A stretch of DNA of 64,000 nucleotides from CBDCME01 sp965218865 (GTDB lineage Bacteria > Pseudomonadota > Alphaproteobacteria > JAAXGF01). The translations under genes were made by a program, and so were the position numbers. The stretch spans positions 9,234-73,233 of the forward strand of contig CBDCME010000063.1 in the NCBI GenBank assembly GCA_965218865.1, given 5' to 3'. Below, piece by piece: positions 8,828-18,635 of the stretch (the first letter of the stretch is position 1; each line of letters starts with the position of its first letter). The notes beneath the pieces were generated by a model. The model saw nothing but the letters and a program-made list of their open reading frames with translations, was not told the origin of the DNA and made no database searches.

Positions 8828-9652
8828 ATGAGTCGGAAACGAGCGTTTCCGCCCCGCCAGACGGGAAGGGCGATCGTGTTTGGCGTATGTTGCTTGGTTG
8901 GGTTGGCGGCTCCGGCGGGGGCGGAGGACGCGGCGGAAAAGGGGCGCGCCATCGCCGAGGAAACGGACCGCCGCGACCGGGGCTGGGGTGACGCTTACAC
9001 CGAACTCGAAATGGTTCTCGCCAACCGGGCCGGCGAAACCAGCACCCGGAAGCTCAGGATTAGCACCCTGGAGGTTCTCGAGGCCGGCCGCGGCGATCTG
9101 AGCCTGACGGTTTTCGACAACCCCCGCGACATCAAGGGGACGGCCTTTCTTTCCCACACCCGAATACTCGAGGCCGACGACCAGTGGCTCTACTTGCCGG
9201 CGCTGAAGCGGGTCAAGCGGATCTCCTCGGCGAACAAATCGGGGCCCTTCGTCGGCAGCGAATTCGCGTACGAGGATCTTCTTTCCCAGGAGGTTGACAA
9301 ATATACGTACACGTGGCTGCGTGACGAACCGTGCGGCCCGCTCGCCTGTTTCGTGGTCGAAAGAATGCCGCTCTATCCCCACTCGGGTTATGCGCGCCAG
9401 GTCGCCTGGATCGACGCCGAGGCCTATCGCCCCATGCGGATCGATTTTTATGACCGCAAGGATTCGCTGCTCAAGACGCTTGCCTTTTCCGATTATCGCC
9501 AATATCTCGGGCGTTACTGGCGAGCCCATGTTCAAGTCATGGAGAACCATCAATCCGGCAAAAGCACGACCCTGGAATTTTTGCGCGTCGAATTCCGGGT
9601 CGGGGTCAACCGGAACGACTTCCAACCCCAGCGGCTCAACCGCGCCCGCTAG
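8828..9652 (+). CDS. LolA-like outer-membrane lipoprotein-sorting family protein
   Basis: This 274-residue protein has a signal peptide (IVFGVCCLVGLAAPAGA|ED) and the family pattern. That is DRRDRGWGDAYTELEMVL, then KGTAFLSHTRILEADDQWLYLPALKRVKRI, then KSGPFVGSEFAYEDL, ending with EFRVGVNRNDF near the C-terminus. Such periplasmic proteins have a LolA/LolB-like lipid-binding fold. They are normally encoded directly after an MMPL exporter, and a role in carrying lipid between exporter and outer membrane is suspected but not shown. Here the exporter gene is broken and separated by the 4-kb insert. If the short orphan start at 4804 belonged to this gene, its present N-terminus was captured from the insert. 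Confidence 0.85.
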   Translation: MSRKRAFPPRQTGRAIVFGVCCLVGLAAPAGAEDAAEKGRAIAEETDRRDRGWGDAYTELEMVLANRAGETSTRKLRISTLEVLEAGRGDLSLTVFDNPRDIKGTAFLSHTRILEADDQWLYLPALKRVKRISSANKSGPFVGSEFAYEDLLSQEVDKYTYTWLRDEPCGPLACFVVERMPLYPHSGYARQVAWIDAEAYRPMRIDFYDRKDSLLKTLAFSDYRQYLGRYWRAHVQVMENHQSGKSTTLEFLRVEFRVGVNRNDFQPQRLNRAR

Positions 9653-9762
9653 GCCACGCCGATCGCGGGGGCTAGGCCCGGCGCTCGCCGTCGCCGCCGC
9701 TCTTAATTCTTTCTCCGGCCGAGGCCGGCGAATGGGATTTTTCCGGTTCGATCGCGGCCGCC

Positions 9763-10836
9763 GTGCGGATCTTTCCCAAGTCGGTGGCGTTTCCGGGCCA
9801 AAAGGATTCAACGGTCTCTCCCGCGCTCGCGGCCGAACCCGAACTCGTCTTGGAATGGGATGACGAGCGCCTGACCCTGGCCCCCTTCGTTCGCCTCGAC
9901 GCCGACGACAACCGGCGCAGCCACGCCGATCTGCGCGAGGCCAACTGGCTCCACCTGGACCAGGACTGGGAATTGCTCGTGGGCCTGAGCGAAGTCTTCT
10001 GGGGTGTCACCGAATCGCGGCATTTGGTCAACATCATCAACCAGACGGACACCGTCGAGGACATTGACGAGGAGGACAAGCTCGGTCAACCGATGATTCA
10101 CTTGGTCTTACAAAGGGACTGGGGCGCCTTGGGCTTTTACGTTCTGCCGGTTTTCCGGGAGCGCACGTTTGCGGGCAACGACGCGCGTCTGCGCGGCCCG
10201 CTGCCGATCGACGACGACGATCCAAGCTACGATTCGGGGGCCGAGGAATTTCACCCCGACGCGGCCCTGCGCTGGTCCCACGCCTGGGGTGACTGGGACC
10301 TCGGCCTGGGCCATTTTCTGGGCACCAGCCGCGAGCCGCGCCTGCGCCTCGGCGCCGCGGGCGGGCGGGCCGTCCTGGTGCCGCATTACGATCAGATCGA
10401 CCAGACCGGCGCCGACCTCCAGTACACGACCGGGGCCTGGCTTTTCAAGCTCGAAGCGATCACGCGGGGTGGTCACGGCGACCGCTTCCAGGCCGCCGTC
10501 GGCGGCTTCGAATACACCCGATTCGGACTTTTCGAAAGTACCGCCGACCTCGGATTTCTGGCCGAGTATCTCTATGACGGGCGCGATAACGACGATGCCC
10601 CGCCGACCTTCGCCGACGACGATCTCTTTTTCGGCGGCCGAGTTACCCTCAACGACGAACAGGACACGGCCGTGCTGGTCGGGGCCATCGTCGACCGGGT
10701 CGACAAGGGGACCCTGCTTTTCATCGAGGCCGAGCGACGTCTGGGCGAGAGCTGGAAACTGGAGATCGAAAGCCGCTGGTTCCTCAACGTCGCCGACGAC
10801 GACTTCCTCACCCTCCGCCTGAGCTGGTTCTTTTGA
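9763..10836 (+). CDS. Outer-membrane beta-barrel-like protein of the MMPL operon
   Basis: The sequence alternates polar and hydrophobic residues, is rich in D, W and G, and ends in an aromatic (LTLRLSWFF), as outer-membrane barrels do. Recognisable blocks are WELLVGLSEVFWGVTESRHL, INQTDTVEDIDEEDKLGQPM and AAVGGFEYTRFG. The GTG at 9763 is only the first start in frame. The frame is open from 9676 and reads LSPAEAGEWDFSGSIAAAV, a mature N-terminus. A signal-peptide core (GPALAVAAAL) lies just upstream in the neighbouring frame, joined if one base near 9704 is dropped. So the gene probably starts earlier and carries a +1 shift. Its function within the operon is unknown. Confidence 0.7.
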   Translation: MRIFPKSVAFPGQKDSTVSPALAAEPELVLEWDDERLTLAPFVRLDADDNRRSHADLREANWLHLDQDWELLVGLSEVFWGVTESRHLVNIINQTDTVEDIDEEDKLGQPMIHLVLQRDWGALGFYVLPVFRERTFAGNDARLRGPLPIDDDDPSYDSGAEEFHPDAALRWSHAWGDWDLGLGHFLGTSREPRLRLGAAGGRAVLVPHYDQIDQTGADLQYTTGAWLFKLEAITRGGHGDRFQAAVGGFEYTRFGLFESTADLGFLAEYLYDGRDNDDAPPTFADDDLFFGGRVTLNDEQDTAVLVGAIVDRVDKGTLLFIEAERRLGESWKLEIESRWFLNVADDDFLTLRLSWFF

Positions 10837-10953
10837 AGCCAAATTTCTCCGTCGAATCGCTTTGGAACGGGCCTGGTGATTTGCGACGGCAAGCCGATTG
10901 TTGGGCGCGCAGGTGACGGAGCCGATACGCGCACGCGCAATTGCTAAAGATCC

Positions 10954-11073
10954 CAGCTGGAACAGCGTGTCGAAGAGCGTCCTGCGGAATTAAAAAAACC
11001 GAGGAAAAGCTTCGTCAGGCACAAAGACTGGAGGCTGTTGGAATTCTGGCCGGCGGCGTGGCCCACGAAATCC
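10954..11073 (+). pseudogene. Scrap of a sensor histidine kinase (HisKA region)
   Basis: The translation gives QLEQRVEERPAELKK and, after a one-base deficit in an A7 run near 10992-10998, TEEKLRQAQRLEAVGILAGG then VAHEI. This is the coiled-coil linker plus the phospho-acceptor helix around the H-box histidine of a PAS-type sensor kinase. Nothing of the sensor or ATPase domains is nearby. It stops exactly where the inverted-repeat element at 11073 begins, so that element interrupts or flanks the remnant. Confidence 0.65.
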
Positions 11074-11548
11074 GGGGACAGTTTCTAATTTTTAAGAAGC
11101 TAAACGTATTCCTTTGTCGGATCTTTCAGGCCAACGCGGGGGGTCGGCGCAAAGGATTCGATTCGCGGGTTTCCAACTTGGGGAGATCACGGCGCGAGGT
11201 GTACGGGGCCGCTGGCGAGGGCCGACCTTCCTCGGGTGCGTTATTGGACTCGAAGGACGGTGAGAATGCACGATCGCCCGACGGGGGACGTTCGATCAAG
11301 CCCCTGGCGCGGAAGTGGTGGCAAAATCGGATTGTCTGTTCCTCCAAAAATCTTACAGTCTGTTCGAAAACTCGCGGCGCCGGCGCTGGCCCCCTCCCGG
11401 CCACCGACGAGAGGTTGCTGTTATGGGTGGCCGGGAGGGGGCAGCGCCGGAACAGACGCAAAAAATGCGCGTCCGCGCATTTTCGAACAGGTGCGGCTGG
11501 AAAGTATTATAGGATTCGCCTAACTCATAAATAGATAAACTGTCCCCG
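11073..11548. mobile_element. Small non-autonomous element with 12-bp terminal inverted repeats
   Basis: CGGGGACAGTTT at 11073-11084 is matched by its exact reverse complement AAACTGTCCCCG at 11537-11548, enclosing 476 bp with no convincing gene. The left end abuts the histidine-kinase scrap. Such GGGGACAG ends resemble those flanking REP-associated transposase units, but no transposase is present, so MITE-like is the safest term. A copy of the dispersed hairpin repeat lies inside it. Confidence 0.5.
11360..11490 (+). repeat. Dispersed hairpin repeat, copy 1
   Basis: CTGTTCGAAAA at 11360 and TTTTCGAACAG ending at 11490 are inverted termini. Inside, CCCCCTCCCGGCCACC pairs with GGTGGCCGGGAGGGGG around a loop of about 20 bases, and AATGCGCGTCCGCGCATTT forms a second small palindrome near the right end. 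Three more copies lie at 12332, 27528 and 46478. Confidence 0.85.
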
Positions 11549-11752
11549 TATTATGTCCGCGTATTATGAGGCCTCGGGAGTGGGCTCGAGACGTGGATCC
11601 AGCGACTCACATCAAAAGATGAGGCGTTCTATTGTTTTCGAAGAACGACCGAGGTTATCTGGAATTTCCCGGCTTCAGCCAATCCGCCCGCGTCATCGGG
11701 GACATCCCAATCAAGACTCGGCGCCTACGCGACAGAACGTAGGGAGATGACG

Positions 11753-12169
11753 ATGTTGGGGACAAAAACGTCGCTGTCACAGCTCATATTCAGTACCATT
11801 ATTCCTGGATTGTTTTTGGCTGGCTGTTGTTGTGAGCCGCCCATCATTCTGCCCTCGGAACGGGTAGAAATCCAACCACCCACATATCGTTCCCTCGCGG
11901 CCTGTGAAGCCCAGGTAAATTCGGGCGCCGGTTCGTGCGTTTCCTCGAATGACCAAATCCAATACGAGACGCAAAGTCATACTGGTGCATGTGAAACCTA
12001 TTGTCGGTATTGCACGGACGGTACCGAAACCAAGGAATGCATCGCCAGCGTTACGCCTTTGAATGTCAACGTCGCCGCGCGTTGCGAGCTCGATCCCGAA
12101 ACCGATTTATATTCCGTGTCTTGTCCACCGGTGCGGCCGCGATGTGAGTGCACGTGCCCGCTGACGTGA
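11753..12169 (+). CDS. Cysteine-rich lipoprotein of unknown function
   Basis: The N-terminus MLGTKTSLSQLIFSTIIPGL followed by FLAGCCC is a lipoprotein signal with lipobox L-A-G-C. The mature part of about 110 residues has many cysteines arranged in short pairs (ACETYCRYC, SCPPVRPRCECTCPLT) and no domain I recognise, so it is probably disulfide-bonded outside the cytoplasm. AGGGAG at 11741-11746 fits the ATG at 11753 better than the one at 11747. It is a single-gene unit between mobile DNA and a hairpin repeat, so possibly acquired. Confidence 0.65.
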   Translation: MLGTKTSLSQLIFSTIIPGLFLAGCCCEPPIILPSERVEIQPPTYRSLAACEAQVNSGAGSCVSSNDQIQYETQSHTGACETYCRYCTDGTETKECIASVTPLNVNVAARCELDPETDLYSVSCPPVRPRCECTCPLT

Positions 12170-12331
12170 GGTTTTTGGGGGGCCGTTTTCGTTAGCCAAC
12201 ATATTCGCCGGATTGGGTTCGGAATCCGGCGTGGGGATCTCGTTCTCCCGACCCCCGTCTCGGGGTGAGCCCTCGCGCGTGGTATTCGGGAGTTCAATTT
12301 GACGAAATTGCGCCCCCCGCGGTTTTAATGT

Positions 12332-12466
12332 CCGTTCGAAAATGCGCGCCCGTGCATTTTTGCGTCTGTCCTGGCCCTCTCCCCCTCCCGGCCACCCCTA
12401 GGCGTATGCTGATATGGGTGGCCGGGAGGGGGAGAGGGCCGGCGCCGCGAGTTTTCGAACAGACTG
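12332..12466 (-). repeat. Dispersed hairpin repeat, copy 2 (inverted orientation)
   Basis: This copy runs opposite to copy 1. CCGTTCGAAAATGCGCG starts it and CGCGAGTTTTCGAACAG ends it, with the central stem CCCTCTCCCCCTCCCGGCCA / TGGCCGGGAGGGGGAGAGGG. It lies between the lipoprotein gene and the glycine-zipper gene. The roughly 320 bases after it (12467-12789) hold no gene that I can see. Confidence 0.85.
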
Positions 12467-12789
12467 TTGGTAGGGGCAAGACAAGGCGGCACGGAGACGG
12501 AATTTGACGGGAATCCAGTCGGAATCTCGGTTTCGGACGTTGCTCCCGCGCCAGGACAGACCTCGGATTTTTTCGGGACGCTCTGGCCGGCCACATTGCG
12601 CCGAAGAGGCAATCCTTAAAAAGAAATAACGGGCTGGTGATGGTTATGTAAGGCGCCGCCGCCGTAAGTTTGCCTCGCGAAGTCGCCTCGACCGCAAGAA
12701 CGAGGTTGTCGAGTTCTCGAATGAGGTGATGGCAATGGGCGTCGTGCGGCGGCCGGTGTCTCCCCAGGGCAGACGAAAGGAGCAAAGGA

Positions 12790-13269
12790 ATGAAAAGGAT
12801 CGCGCGCATTCTCACGGCGGTGGCCTTGGCCACCGGCTTGTCGGCGTGTTACGCCACCGGGCACGGGCCGAAGACGACGATCGGGACCCTCGCCGGGGCG
12901 GGAACCGGGGCTGCCCTGGGCGCCCAAATCGGCAGCGGTGACGGGAAACTCTTCGCCGTCGGTGCTGGAACGCTCATCGGCGCGATGATCGGCCACGGCA
13001 TCGGACGTTCGCTCGACGAGGCCGACCAGCGGGCGATCTACAACACGACCCACCAATCCCTCGAATACAATCCCGATCACCAGACCCGGCAATGGCGAAA
13101 TCCGAATACCGGCCACCACGGGCGGGTGACGCCGAGGCGGACCTACCGGAACTCGCGCGGTTTCGATTGTCGCGAGTTCGAGCAGTCGATCTTTGTCGAC
13201 GGCCGGCACGAAAGCGTCATCGGAACGGCTTGCCGCAACCGCGACGGCACCTGGCGGATCGTCGGCTAG
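12790..13269 (+). CDS. Glycine-zipper 17-kDa surface-antigen-like lipoprotein
   Basis: This 159-residue protein has a lipoprotein signal (ILTAVALATGLSAC) and then a glycine-zipper membrane stretch (GTLAGAGTGAALGAQIGSG, then GTLIGAMIGHGIGRSLDEAD). A C-terminal domain with CREFEQSIFVDGRHESVIGTA follows. This is the plan of the rickettsial 17-kDa antigen / Lpp0805 surface-protein family. It probably sits in the outer membrane; its role is unknown. AGGAG precedes the ATG. Its TAG stop (13267-13269) lies within the CTAG where the next element inserted, so the gene was left intact. Confidence 0.85.
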   Translation: MKRIARILTAVALATGLSACYATGHGPKTTIGTLAGAGTGAALGAQIGSGDGKLFAVGAGTLIGAMIGHGIGRSLDEADQRAIYNTTHQSLEYNPDHQTRQWRNPNTGHHGRVTPRRTYRNSRGFDCREFEQSIFVDGRHESVIGTACRNRDGTWRIVG

Positions 13270-15196
13270 CCCAACTTCCTTGGAGAATTGGGAGATTTTC
13301 GGTAATGGGGTGGTTTTTCGGGGAGCGGGGTCGGAAAAGGCCAGCAAAATCAATGGGTGGGGCCGCGCGAGCCGTCGCTACAAGGACAAGACCTACACCA
13401 ACTATGTCCTCGTCGAATCGGTCAGGACGCCTAAGGGTCCGCGCCAGAAGACCGTCTGCTCGCTCGGGGACCTCTCACCGCGGCCGCGCGCCGAGTGGCT
13501 CAAGCTTGCCCATAAGATCGAAGACGCCCTCGCGGGCCAGGGCGAGCTGCTTGAAGACACGTCCGATCCCGAAGTCGCCGAGATCGTCGCCAAGGCGAGA
13601 GCGCGCCAGCGGCGCGGCGCGGCAAAGCCGAGACGATCGCCCTCGATCCCGCGCGCGTGACCACCGAGCGTCACCGCGCGGCCGGGCCCGTGCACGTCGG
13701 CTATCAATTATGGCGCCGCTTGGGTCTCGACGACATCCTCTCCGAGCTCGGCCTCGACGAGCGGGCAACTCACCTGCGCCATGGTCCTCAACCGCCTCGT
13801 CGCGCCGGCGTCCGAGCACGCCATGCCGGGTTGGTTCCGCACCAGTGCACTTGACGACATCCTCGGCCTCGATCTCGAGCAGATCAGCGAGGATCCCCTC
13901 TACGCTAACATGGACAAACTCTACCCGCAGCGCGCCGCCATCGAGGCGGCCCTGGCCGCGCGCGAGCGCTCGCTCTTCAATCTCGACGCCGGCATCTACC
14001 TCTACGATCTGTCCTCGACCTACTTCGAGGGCCAGGCGCTCGCCAAGGCCAAGCGCGGCTATTCACGCGACAAGCGGGGCGACTGCAAACAGGTCCTCCT
14101 CGCTCTCGTGCTTGGCCGCGAGGGCTTCCCCCTCGCCCATGAAGTCTTGAGCGTCCAGGATAGATCCACCCTCGGCGCCATGCTCGACCGACTCGCCAAG
14201 CGCGTCGGCCTCAAGGAGGGCCAGACCGTGCTCGTCGACCGCGGCATGGCCCATGACGAGAACCTGGCCGAGCTGCGCGCCCGGGGACTCCACTATATCG
14301 TCGCCAGCCGCCAGCCCGAGCGTGACCAGTGGCTCGCCGCATACGCCGAGGCCGAGGGCTTCGTCGAGGTCCCGCGTCAGACCTCGCCGCGCAACCCCCA
14401 TCAGAAGAAGACCCCGGTCAAGGCCGAGCGCCGGGGCAAGACAACCTACGTGCTTTGCCACAGCGAGGCCCGGAGCGCCAAGGACCGCGCCATCCGCGAA
14501 AAACAGGAGGCCCGCCTCCAAGCCGATCTCGACCGCCTGGCCCAGCGTATCGCCAAAGGCCGGCTGAAAAACCCGCTCAAGATCGGCGAGGCCATCGGCC
14601 GGCTCAAGGAGTGCTACCCGCGCGTCGCCCGCTACTACGTTATCGACCCCTGAGAGCAAGCGCCTCACCAGGCAACTCGATGCCCAAAGACGCACCAAGG
14701 CGCTCGACGGCTGCTACCTGCTCAAGACCGATCGCTCGGACCTCGATCCGGAAGAGGTCTGGCACACCTACACCTTGCTCACCCGGGTCGAAAACGCCTT
14801 TAGAAACATCAAGAGCCCGCTCGCCGTGCGACCCATCTTCCATCAGATCGAGCGCCGCGTGGACACCCACATCTTCCTTGCCGTGCTCGCCTATCACCTC
14901 CTGGTTGCGATCGAGAAAACCCTGCCAGGATGTTCACACCTCCTGGGCGAGTCTCCGCGAGAGCCTGAGCAGCCACCAAACCTGCACCGTCGTCCTGCCC
15001 ACGAGCAACGGCGAGACCTTGCGCATCCGCCAAGCCTCCACCCCCGAGCCCGAGCACTGCGAGACCTACCGCCTGCTCGACATCCCCGAACGCATCATGG
15101 CCCCCAAACGAACCGGGGGGAGCCTGAAGTAGTGACGAAAAAATAGCTCAACCAAATACCACGATTCTACCCCGCAGAATAAGGAAGTTGGGCTAG
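13266..15196. mobile_element. IS1634-type insertion sequence flanked by CTAG
   Basis: CTAG at 13266-13269 and 15193-15196 flank inverted ends CCCAACTTCCTT (13270-13281) and AAGGAAGTTGGG (15181-15192). The 1,923-bp element encloses one broken transposase. CTAG reads as a 4-bp target duplication, although it could instead be part of the inverted repeat. The left CTAG contains the stop codon of the preceding gene. Confidence 0.8.
13352..15132 (+). pseudogene. IS1634-family transposase with four frameshifts
   Basis: Successive frames give TYTNYVLVESVRTPKGPRQK, then VGYQLWRRLGLDDILSELGL, then LTCAMVLNRLVAPASEHA and the catalytic part (DLSSTYFEG, QTVLVDRGM, LHYIVASRQPE). They continue with LLTRVENAFRNIKSPLAVRP and finally VHTSWASLRESLSSHQTCTV. 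This is the order of a DDE transposase of the IS1634 group. Breaks lie near 13622 (one base missing), 13764, 14651 and 14931 (one extra base each). As read it cannot make an enzyme. The N-terminal start is not clear. Confidence 0.85.
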
Positions 15197-15297
15197 TGCA
15201 TCGACCCAAACGGAGGCGACAGCCGAAGTTTGGAAAGTTGATGCATCGACAAAGGCCTGGTGCACGGGGGCGTGAACGAAGTGAATGCGCCGGTGCA

Positions 15298-16236
15298 CTA
15301 GGTGCGTTCGTTCCAGTACGCCAACATTTTTTTGCGCTGTTTGGCGTCGGGCAGACGGCCTCGACCGGCGGCCATGTTGTCCAACACGTGTTCGGTTCGA
15401 ATCGTCGCCGGGGTCACGCAGGTCACCGCGGGATGGGAAAGAATGAACTTGAGGAAGAATTGGGCCCAGCTCGCGCAGTCGAATTCGGTTGCCCATTCCG
15501 GCAGCGGATCATGGCGCAGCGAGTCGAAGACCGCCCCTCCGACGAAGGGCCGGCCGACGATGACCGCGACTCCCTTGTCCGCCGCCAACGGCAGAACACG
15601 GTCGGCCGCGGCCGGAAGCGAGATCGAATAAATCAATTGCACGAAATCGAGGGTTTCGCTCTCGATCGCTTCCGCGATTCCGTCGAGACCCTCGACCGCG
15701 TGGTGGGTCACTCCGATATAACGGATTTTTCCCTCGTCCTTCCACGACCTGAGAACCGGCAAATTGGCCCGCCAGTTCAACAGGTCCTGGACCTGGACCA
15801 AATCCACCCGCTCGGCGCGCAGCTGTTGAAGCGAGCGCTCGAGTCCCCTGACCGCGCGGTCGGGGTCGTCGACCGAAATCTTGGTGCTCAGGAAGACTTC
15901 GGATTGGGCTCCCAGTTCGAGCAGAAGATCGCCCAACACCTGCTCCGCGCGCCCGTACAATGGCGACGAATCAATCACCTTGCCGCCCTGGTCGAGGGTC
16001 AGGCGCAGGACATCGCGTCGCTTCGCCCGCACTTCCAACCCCTGCCCGACATTGAAGGTGCGCCAGGTACTGAGGCCGATCACCGGCAGCGTTTCGCCGC
16101 TACTCGGTATCGGGCGCGTAATCATCCCTTCTTGCGCGCCGAGCGGCCGGCCCAAGGCAAGGGTCGCGCCCGCGACCGCGGCCAAACGCAGAAATTCCCC
16201 TCGCGTCACGTATCCGAATTGCGACTTCGCCGACAT
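15298..16236 (-). CDS. Exported aldo/keto reductase family protein lacking the usual histidine
   Basis: This 312-residue protein has an N-terminal signal resembling a Tat leader (TRGEFLRLAAVAGATLALG), with T-R where twin arginine is expected. The reductase barrel follows: catalytic Asp and Tyr in KVIDSSPLYGRAEQ, and Lys in EVFLSTKIS. The fourth tetrad position, normally His in a QVHN-type motif, reads QVQDLLNW. GKIRYIGVTHH and the C-terminal NADPH-site region are present. I chose ATG 16236, with GGGAGGGAAAGG ahead. It may be a redox enzyme with altered activity, or a barrel put to another use. It stands alone. Confidence 0.85.
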   Translation of the reverse strand: MSAKSQFGYVTRGEFLRLAAVAGATLALGRPLGAQEGMITRPIPSSGETLPVIGLSTWRTFNVGQGLEVRAKRRDVLRLTLDQGGKVIDSSPLYGRAEQVLGDLLLELGAQSEVFLSTKISVDDPDRAVRGLERSLQQLRAERVDLVQVQDLLNWRANLPVLRSWKDEGKIRYIGVTHHAVEGLDGIAEAIESETLDFVQLIYSISLPAAADRVLPLAADKGVAVIVGRPFVGGAVFDSLRHDPLPEWATEFDCASWAQFFLKFILSHPAVTCVTPATIRTEHVLDNMAAGRGRLPDAKQRKKMLAYWNERT

Positions 16237-16361
16237 CACCTTTCCCTCCCCCAATCCCCCAATCCGCAGAAATCCTGGCGAGTATAGTCCTTGCCGACCC
16301 GTTCGCCTATCGGAAGCCCGTCGCCGCCACCGGAGCGGCCTCGGCCACCACGAATTCAGGT

Positions 16362-18635
16362 TTATATAAATACACCGTGGTCGACGGCATAGGCGTTGAG
16401 CCGGTCGCGCACACTGCGGTCGGGCAATTCATAGAGCGTCTCCAAATATTGTTTCAGTCGCTCGACACAAAGACTGCGCAACATCGCCTTGACCGGCCCG
16501 ATCGCCGCCGGCGACATCGACAGGATGCGGACACCGGCACCGATCATCGCCATCGCGTCCAAGGATTGGCTCGCGGCGCTGCCGCAGAGGCTGAGTTCCA
16601 CCTTGGCTTCCGCGCAACGCACCGCCAATTCCCGGATGAACGAGAGAAAGGCCGGGGAAAGGGCGTCGTATCGGCCGACCAGGCGGGGATTTCCGCGATC
16701 GCTCGCGAACATGAATTGAACCAGGTCGTTGCTGCCGACCGAAAGGAATTCGACCCGCGACAACAGGGCCGGCAATTGCCACGCGAGCGCCGGCACTTCG
16801 AACATGCTGCCGACGCGTATCTGTTTCGGCAGGGGGAAACCCCGGGCATGGGCATGGGAAATTTCCAGGTCGAGAATGGCCCGCGCGGCGTCGAACTCGG
16901 CCACGTCCGCGACCATGGGAAACATCACGTGGAGGACCTTGTCCGCCGTGGCGCGCAGCATCGCCCGGAGCTGCTGCCGCAGAATCACTGGGCGATCGAG
17001 AAGGATCCGGAGAGCGCGCCAGCCAATGGCCGGGTTTTCCTCGTGCAACGTCTTCAGGGGATTGATCTTCTTATCCGATCCGACGTCGAGCACGCGGAAC
17101 ACCACCGGGCGGTCGCCGGCCCTTTCGATCACCCGGCTGTAAAGCTCCACTTGAGCGTCGACCCCGGGGATCTTGGCGAGATTCATGAACGCCAACTCGG
17201 TGCGGTAGAGTCCGATGCCGTCCGCCCCGGTCAGGTCGAGATCCTCGAATTCCATCGCCAGTCCGGCGTTCATCAAGAGCTTGACGGCGACGCCGTCCTC
17301 GCTCACGGCCGGCGCCTCGCGCATCGCGTCGTAGACCTCGCGCCGCTGGGCCCGAAGCTTTAATTTTTCGTTATAGGCCTGAACGACGTCGTCCTCGGGT
17401 TCGATGTAAACGACGCCGCTGTCGCCATCGACGATCAGGGTTTCGGCGGGATCGACCGCCGATAGCACACCCGTCGCTTGGCCTACCACGGGAAGACCGA
17501 GGCTGGCGGCGATGATCGCGAGGTGGGAGGTCGGCGAACCTTCCTCGAGGACGATTCCGCGGACCCGCTCCCTGGGGTAGTGGAAGAGATCCGCGAGACC
17601 CAGGGTGCGGGCCACGATGACGAACGAGTCGGCCGTCTCGGGTCCCGGATCGAAGGCCGCGCACCCGGACAGATGTTTTAAAAGGCGGTTTCCGAGATCG
17701 ATGACGTCGAGAAAGCGTTCGCGCAAATAGGCGTCCGTGACCTGACCCATGCGCACGCGAACCTCCTCCTGTTCGCGGTTGACCGCGGCCTCGGCCGTCA
17801 GCCCGGTGTCGATCGCCTCCTCGATGCGCGACAGCCAGCCGCGGTCGTGAGCAAACATGCGGTAGGCCTCGAGAACGTCGAGATGCTCGTCGTCGGGACC
17901 AAAGTCGGCGGCGGCGATGATCTGGTCGAGCGACTGATGCAGGCTCTGCAGCGCCTGGCGCAAACGATCCTTTTCCTGGTCGGGATTTTCGGCCACGAGT
18001 TTGCGGACGACCACCGAGGTCTCGTGCATCAAGGCGACGCCGATCGCCAAACCCGGGGCCACGGTCACCCCCTCGATATGGGGCGCGACGGTGGCGTTGC
18101 CGCCGAGGTCGTAGAGTTCGGCCCGGGGGATGAGGACCCCCGAACCGACCAGCTCGGCAACCACCATGGCTATGGTTTGTAGGGTTTCAATCTCCTCGTC
18201 GTCGTAGTGGCGTTGGGCCCGGTTCTGTACCACCAGGACGCCGATGACGTGGCCCGAGCGCAATATCGGCACGCCCATGAAGGAATGGTAGATTTCCTCT
18301 CCGGTTTCGTGCCGGTAGCTGTAATCGGGGTGGGCTTGGGCGTCCGAAAGGTTCAGCGGTCGGGCGTGGGCCGCGATGTTCCCGACGAGTCCCTCGCCCA
18401 CCTGGAGCCGCGTGTTGTGAATCGCCTCCCGCCGCAATCCCTCGCTGGCGAAGAGCTCGAGGACGCGGCCGGCGCGGGTCAGATAGACCGAACAGACCTC
18501 GGCCACGAGATTGGCGGCGATGATCTTGACGATCTGATCGAGCCGATCCTGCGGCGACCCCGGGGCCGCCATGGTCGCGCGCAGACGACGCAACAGCCGC
18601 CGAGGGCCGCTGGTCCGGGGACGTTCGGTGCTCAC
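16362..18635 (-). CDS. ptsP: Phosphoenolpyruvate-protein phosphotransferase PtsP (nitrogen PTS enzyme I)
   Basis: This 757-residue protein has an N-terminal GAF sensor domain (VGEGLVGNIAAHARPL, FMGVPILRSGHVIGVLVVQN). The EI N-domain contains the phospho-histidine motif GSPTSHLAI, and the PEP-binding C-domain contains GIGLYRTELAFM, HVMFPMVADV, VEFLSVGSNDLVQFM and ELSLCGSAAS. It starts the PEP-to-NPr-to-EIIA-Ntr phosphorelay that links carbon and nitrogen status. GTG 18635 is the preferred start because it overlaps the TGA of the upstream gene in the GTGA manner; the in-frame extension beyond it lacks family character. In relatives ptsP follows lysC, as here with one gene between. Confidence 0.95.
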   Translation of the reverse strand: MSTERPRTSGPRRLLRRLRATMAAPGSPQDRLDQIVKIIAANLVAEVCSVYLTRAGRVLELFASEGLRREAIHNTRLQVGEGLVGNIAAHARPLNLSDAQAHPDYSYRHETGEEIYHSFMGVPILRSGHVIGVLVVQNRAQRHYDDEEIETLQTIAMVVAELVGSGVLIPRAELYDLGGNATVAPHIEGVTVAPGLAIGVALMHETSVVVRKLVAENPDQEKDRLRQALQSLHQSLDQIIAAADFGPDDEHLDVLEAYRMFAHDRGWLSRIEEAIDTGLTAEAAVNREQEEVRVRMGQVTDAYLRERFLDVIDLGNRLLKHLSGCAAFDPGPETADSFVIVARTLGLADLFHYPRERVRGIVLEEGSPTSHLAIIAASLGLPVVGQATGVLSAVDPAETLIVDGDSGVVYIEPEDDVVQAYNEKLKLRAQRREVYDAMREAPAVSEDGVAVKLLMNAGLAMEFEDLDLTGADGIGLYRTELAFMNLAKIPGVDAQVELYSRVIERAGDRPVVFRVLDVGSDKKINPLKTLHEENPAIGWRALRILLDRPVILRQQLRAMLRATADKVLHVMFPMVADVAEFDAARAILDLEISHAHARGFPLPKQIRVGSMFEVPALAWQLPALLSRVEFLSVGSNDLVQFMFASDRGNPRLVGRYDALSPAFLSFIRELAVRCAEAKVELSLCGSAASQSLDAMAMIGAGVRILSMSPAAIGPVKAMLRSLCVERLKQYLETLYELPDRSVRDRLNAYAVDHGVFI

